DNA of 16,080 nucleotides from contig NZ_UQGV01000059.1 of NCBI RefSeq assembly GCF_900540665.1, positions 1 to 16,080 on the forward strand. Reading direction: 5' to 3'. This DNA comes from an uncultured Catenibacterium sp. Lineage in GTDB: Bacteria; Bacillota_I; Bacilli_A; Erysipelotrichales; Coprobacillaceae. This document shows positions 14,579 through 16,080 of the stretch, in pieces. Both the position numbers and the translations under genes were made by a program. Positions within the stretch are counted from its first letter, which is position 1, and every line of letters begins with the position of its first letter. The notes below the pieces were generated by a model. It was given only the letters and a program-made list of their open reading frames with translations. It searched no databases and was not told the origin of the DNA.

Positions 14579-15526
14579 TTAGTTGTCCCCCTTTCCTAAA
14601 CGGATACGTGGATCAATAATACCATAAGATACATCGATAACTAACATCATAACGATATACATGAATGCATATAAGAATGAACATGCAACGATGATGTTAT
14701 AGTCATTTGCACGGATACTATTGATTAATAGCTTACCTAAACCAGGTACAGAACAGATCTGTTCTACTACCATTGTACCAGTCATCAAGTTAACAAGGAT
14801 TGGACCTAGGATAGTGATTACTGGAATTAAGGCATTACGTAATGCATGCTTGAAGATTAAAGTCTTACGATCTAAACCTTTAGCCATTGCTAGAGTCATA
14901 TATTCACTGTTTAATACAGAAATCATTTCTGTACGAGTGAAACGTGCTACGTTGGCAATAACGCTCATAGATAAAGCGATAACTGGCAATATAGATGAGA
15001 AGATTGGATTCATATCATCATACATTGTCGGTAAGACATGAAGATCATTACTGAACAAGATGACTAGTAATAATGCGAATACGAATGATGGGATAGATAC
15101 ACCTAAGATAGAAATAATAGTTGCGATTGTATCCCAAATAGTGTTCTTGTTTAATGCAGCAACGATACCAAGTAACATACCTACTAATGTACCTAAGATA
15201 CATGCAGCGATACCATAAGCAAATGAAATCTTAGCTGCGTCAAATACTAATTCAGAAACATTCTGATCTTTGTATAAAACATAAGAAACACCGAAGTCGC
15301 CTGATAACATATTCTTTAAGTATGTACCATACTGTACAAGAACCGGCTTATCAAGACCATATTTTGCCATAATGACTTTCTGCTGTTCTGGGCTCAACTT
15401 TTCTGAGTTGAATGGAGAACCCGGCATGCAACGAGTCATAATGAACAGAACTGTTAGTATAACGAATAAAGTAATTGCTGAAATCAACAATCTCTTTAAG
15501 ATATACCTAATCATGGATTTATCCAT
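14579..15526 (-). CDS. oppB: Oligopeptide ABC transporter permease OppB
   Basis: A 315-residue inner-membrane permease. It opens with RYILKRLLISAITLFVILTV (first helix about 13-31) and the external PGSPF segment. The EAA loop at about 209-238 contains EYMTLAMAKGLDRKT and KHALRNALIPVI, then VVEQICSVPGLGKLL (253-267), and DPRIRL near the C-terminus. These are standard OppB/DppB features. The ATG at 15526 has AAAGGTG about 10 nt upstream. The in-frame ATG at 15565 lies inside the terminator-like hairpin and has no ribosome-binding site, so it is rejected; M5 (15514) is a further alternative. Confidence 0.93.
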   Translation of the reverse strand: MDKSMIRYILKRLLISAITLFVILTVLFIMTRCMPGSPFNSEKLSPEQQKVIMAKYGLDKPVLVQYGTYLKNMLSGDFGVSYVLYKDQNVSELVFDAAKISFAYGIAACILGTLVGMLLGIVAALNKNTIWDTIATIISILGVSIPSFVFALLLVILFSNDLHVLPTMYDDMNPIFSSILPVIALSMSVIANVARFTRTEMISVLNSEYMTLAMAKGLDRKTLIFKHALRNALIPVITILGPILVNLMTGTMVVEQICSVPGLGKLLINSIRANDYNIIVACSFLYAFMYIVMMLVIDVSYGIIDPRIRLGKGDN

Positions 15527-15550
15527 ATAAATATCACACCTTTCATTTAA

Positions 15551-15588
15551 AAAAGAAGAACACATTATAGCAAGAGCTATAATGTGTT
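15551..15588 (-). terminator. Hairpin between oppA and oppB (partial terminator)
   Basis: A perfect 13-bp stem, AACACATTATAGC (15559-15571) and GCTATAATGTGTT (15576-15588), with a 4-nt loop is followed on the minus strand by CTTCTTTTTT. It lies between the oppA stop and the oppB ribosome-binding site. Leaky termination there would make more binding protein than permease, a common arrangement. It may also protect the oppA mRNA 3' end. Confidence 0.8.
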
Positions 15589-15613
15589 TATTCTCACTAT
15601 GTTCTGTTTATTC

Positions 15614-16080
15614 TTATTTAATAGTTACGTATTTGAATGTATAAGGAACACCAACTGCTGAATGAAAAAGTCCTTTTACATTCTTAGCCTTTAATGCTGC
15701 AGCACCCTTTTCGAATACTGGAATATAAGCTAAATCATCAAGTGCAGTCTTTTCTACCTGAGTCATTAAGTCCCAACGCTTAGTTAAGTCTGATTCAGTC
15801 TGAACCTGTTTCATTAATGAATCAACCTTTGCATTGCTGTACTTACCAAAGTTATTTGAGTTACCAGTCAAGAATAAGTTTAAGTAAGTTGTTGGATCAG
15901 CATAGTCTGGACCCCAACGAGTACATGCAATCTCGTAAGTACCATGTTCTTCTCTGTTGTAGATTCTGTCTTTCTTAACAGTTGCAACCATGTTTACCTT
16001 TAAGCCTTTTAACTTAGTGAATGATCCCTGTAAGTATTCAGCCATAGTATCCATTGGTGATTCATCAGTACCATATAATA
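15614..16080 (-). CDS. oppA: Oligopeptide-binding protein OppA, C-terminal part (SBP_bac_5)
   Basis: The reading frame is open to the right edge of the window, so about 155 C-terminal residues of a much longer (usually 500-600 residue) extracellular lipoprotein are visible. The segment matches the family 5 solute-binding C-terminus: RWGPDYADPTTYLNLF (the W-G-x-D-Y-x-D-P-x-x-x-L signature), then a G-x-Y-S/x-N-x-x-x-D-x-L-M helix and IPVFEKGAAALKAKNVKGL before the end. It captures peptides and delivers them to OppBC. Signal peptide and lipobox would lie outside the window. An internal ATG at 16054 is not the start. Confidence 0.92.
   Translation of the reverse strand, partial: LYGTDESPMDTMAEYLQGSFTKLKGLKVNMVATVKKDRIYNREEHGTYEIACTRWGPDYADPTTYLNLFLTGNSNNFGKYSNAKVDSLMKQVQTESDLTKRWDLMTQVEKTALDDLAYIPVFEKGAAALKAKNVKGLFHSAVGVPYTFKYVTIK

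Noticed and set aside
14721..15041. Plus-strand open frame inside oppB
   Set aside because: It is a mirror of the EAA-loop region of oppB, has no start signals and overlaps a real gene throughout.
15565..15588. TATAAT on the minus strand as an oppB promoter
   Set aside because: It is part of a perfect hairpin arm, no -35 is evident, and the terminator-like reading explains the sequence better.

Overview
The window is AT-rich, with short intergenic gaps, purine-rich Shine-Dalgarno sites and sigma-A-type promoters. This fits a low-GC Firmicute, and protein style and gene content suggest a gut Erysipelotrichaceae-like anaerobe (for example near Catenibacterium or Holdemanella). That placement is inference: there is no rRNA or other marker here.

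Layout: (1) 84-5730, minus strand: a nucleoid-associated (NdpA/YejK-like) gene, then glgB (branching enzyme), glgP (glycogen phosphorylase) and a small acidic DUF1292 protein. glgB has its own -10 and a CcpA-type cre-like site upstream. glgP sits 3 bp after glgB, and the DUF1292 gene overlaps the glgP stop (TAATG). (2) 5862-7127, plus strand: an AI-2E-family (UPF0118) membrane protein, divergent from the NdpA-like gene. (3) 7120-10081: a divergent regulator/target locus. A MerR-family regulator (minus) faces an SDR oxidoreductase followed by an OFA-type MFS transporter (plus). The shared intergenic region holds a textbook MerR-type promoter: TTGACT, a 19-bp spacer carrying a perfect palindrome, then TATAAT. 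Both the regulator and the SDR carry a lesion near the 3' end. The regulator is frameshifted at an A7 tract, and the SDR has an in-frame TAG followed by 23 in-frame codons that look like the missing SDR C-terminus. (4) 10113-11411, minus: a stand-alone AAA_14/DUF4143 ATPase, with three tandem 33-bp repeats upstream. (5) 11602-16080, minus: an oligopeptide ABC transporter operon oppA(partial)-B-C-D-F. A strong hairpin lies between oppA and oppB, and there is an intrinsic terminator after oppF.

How the parts may work together: glgB and glgP build and degrade glycogen, and the cre-like site suggests carbon-catabolite control. The opp operon imports peptides. The MerR-SDR-MFS locus looks like a small-molecule-inducible system that senses, chemically reduces or oxidises, and transports an unknown compound. 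It is the most unusual part of the window because its regulation can be read directly from the sequence while two of its genes are apparently damaged or recoded.
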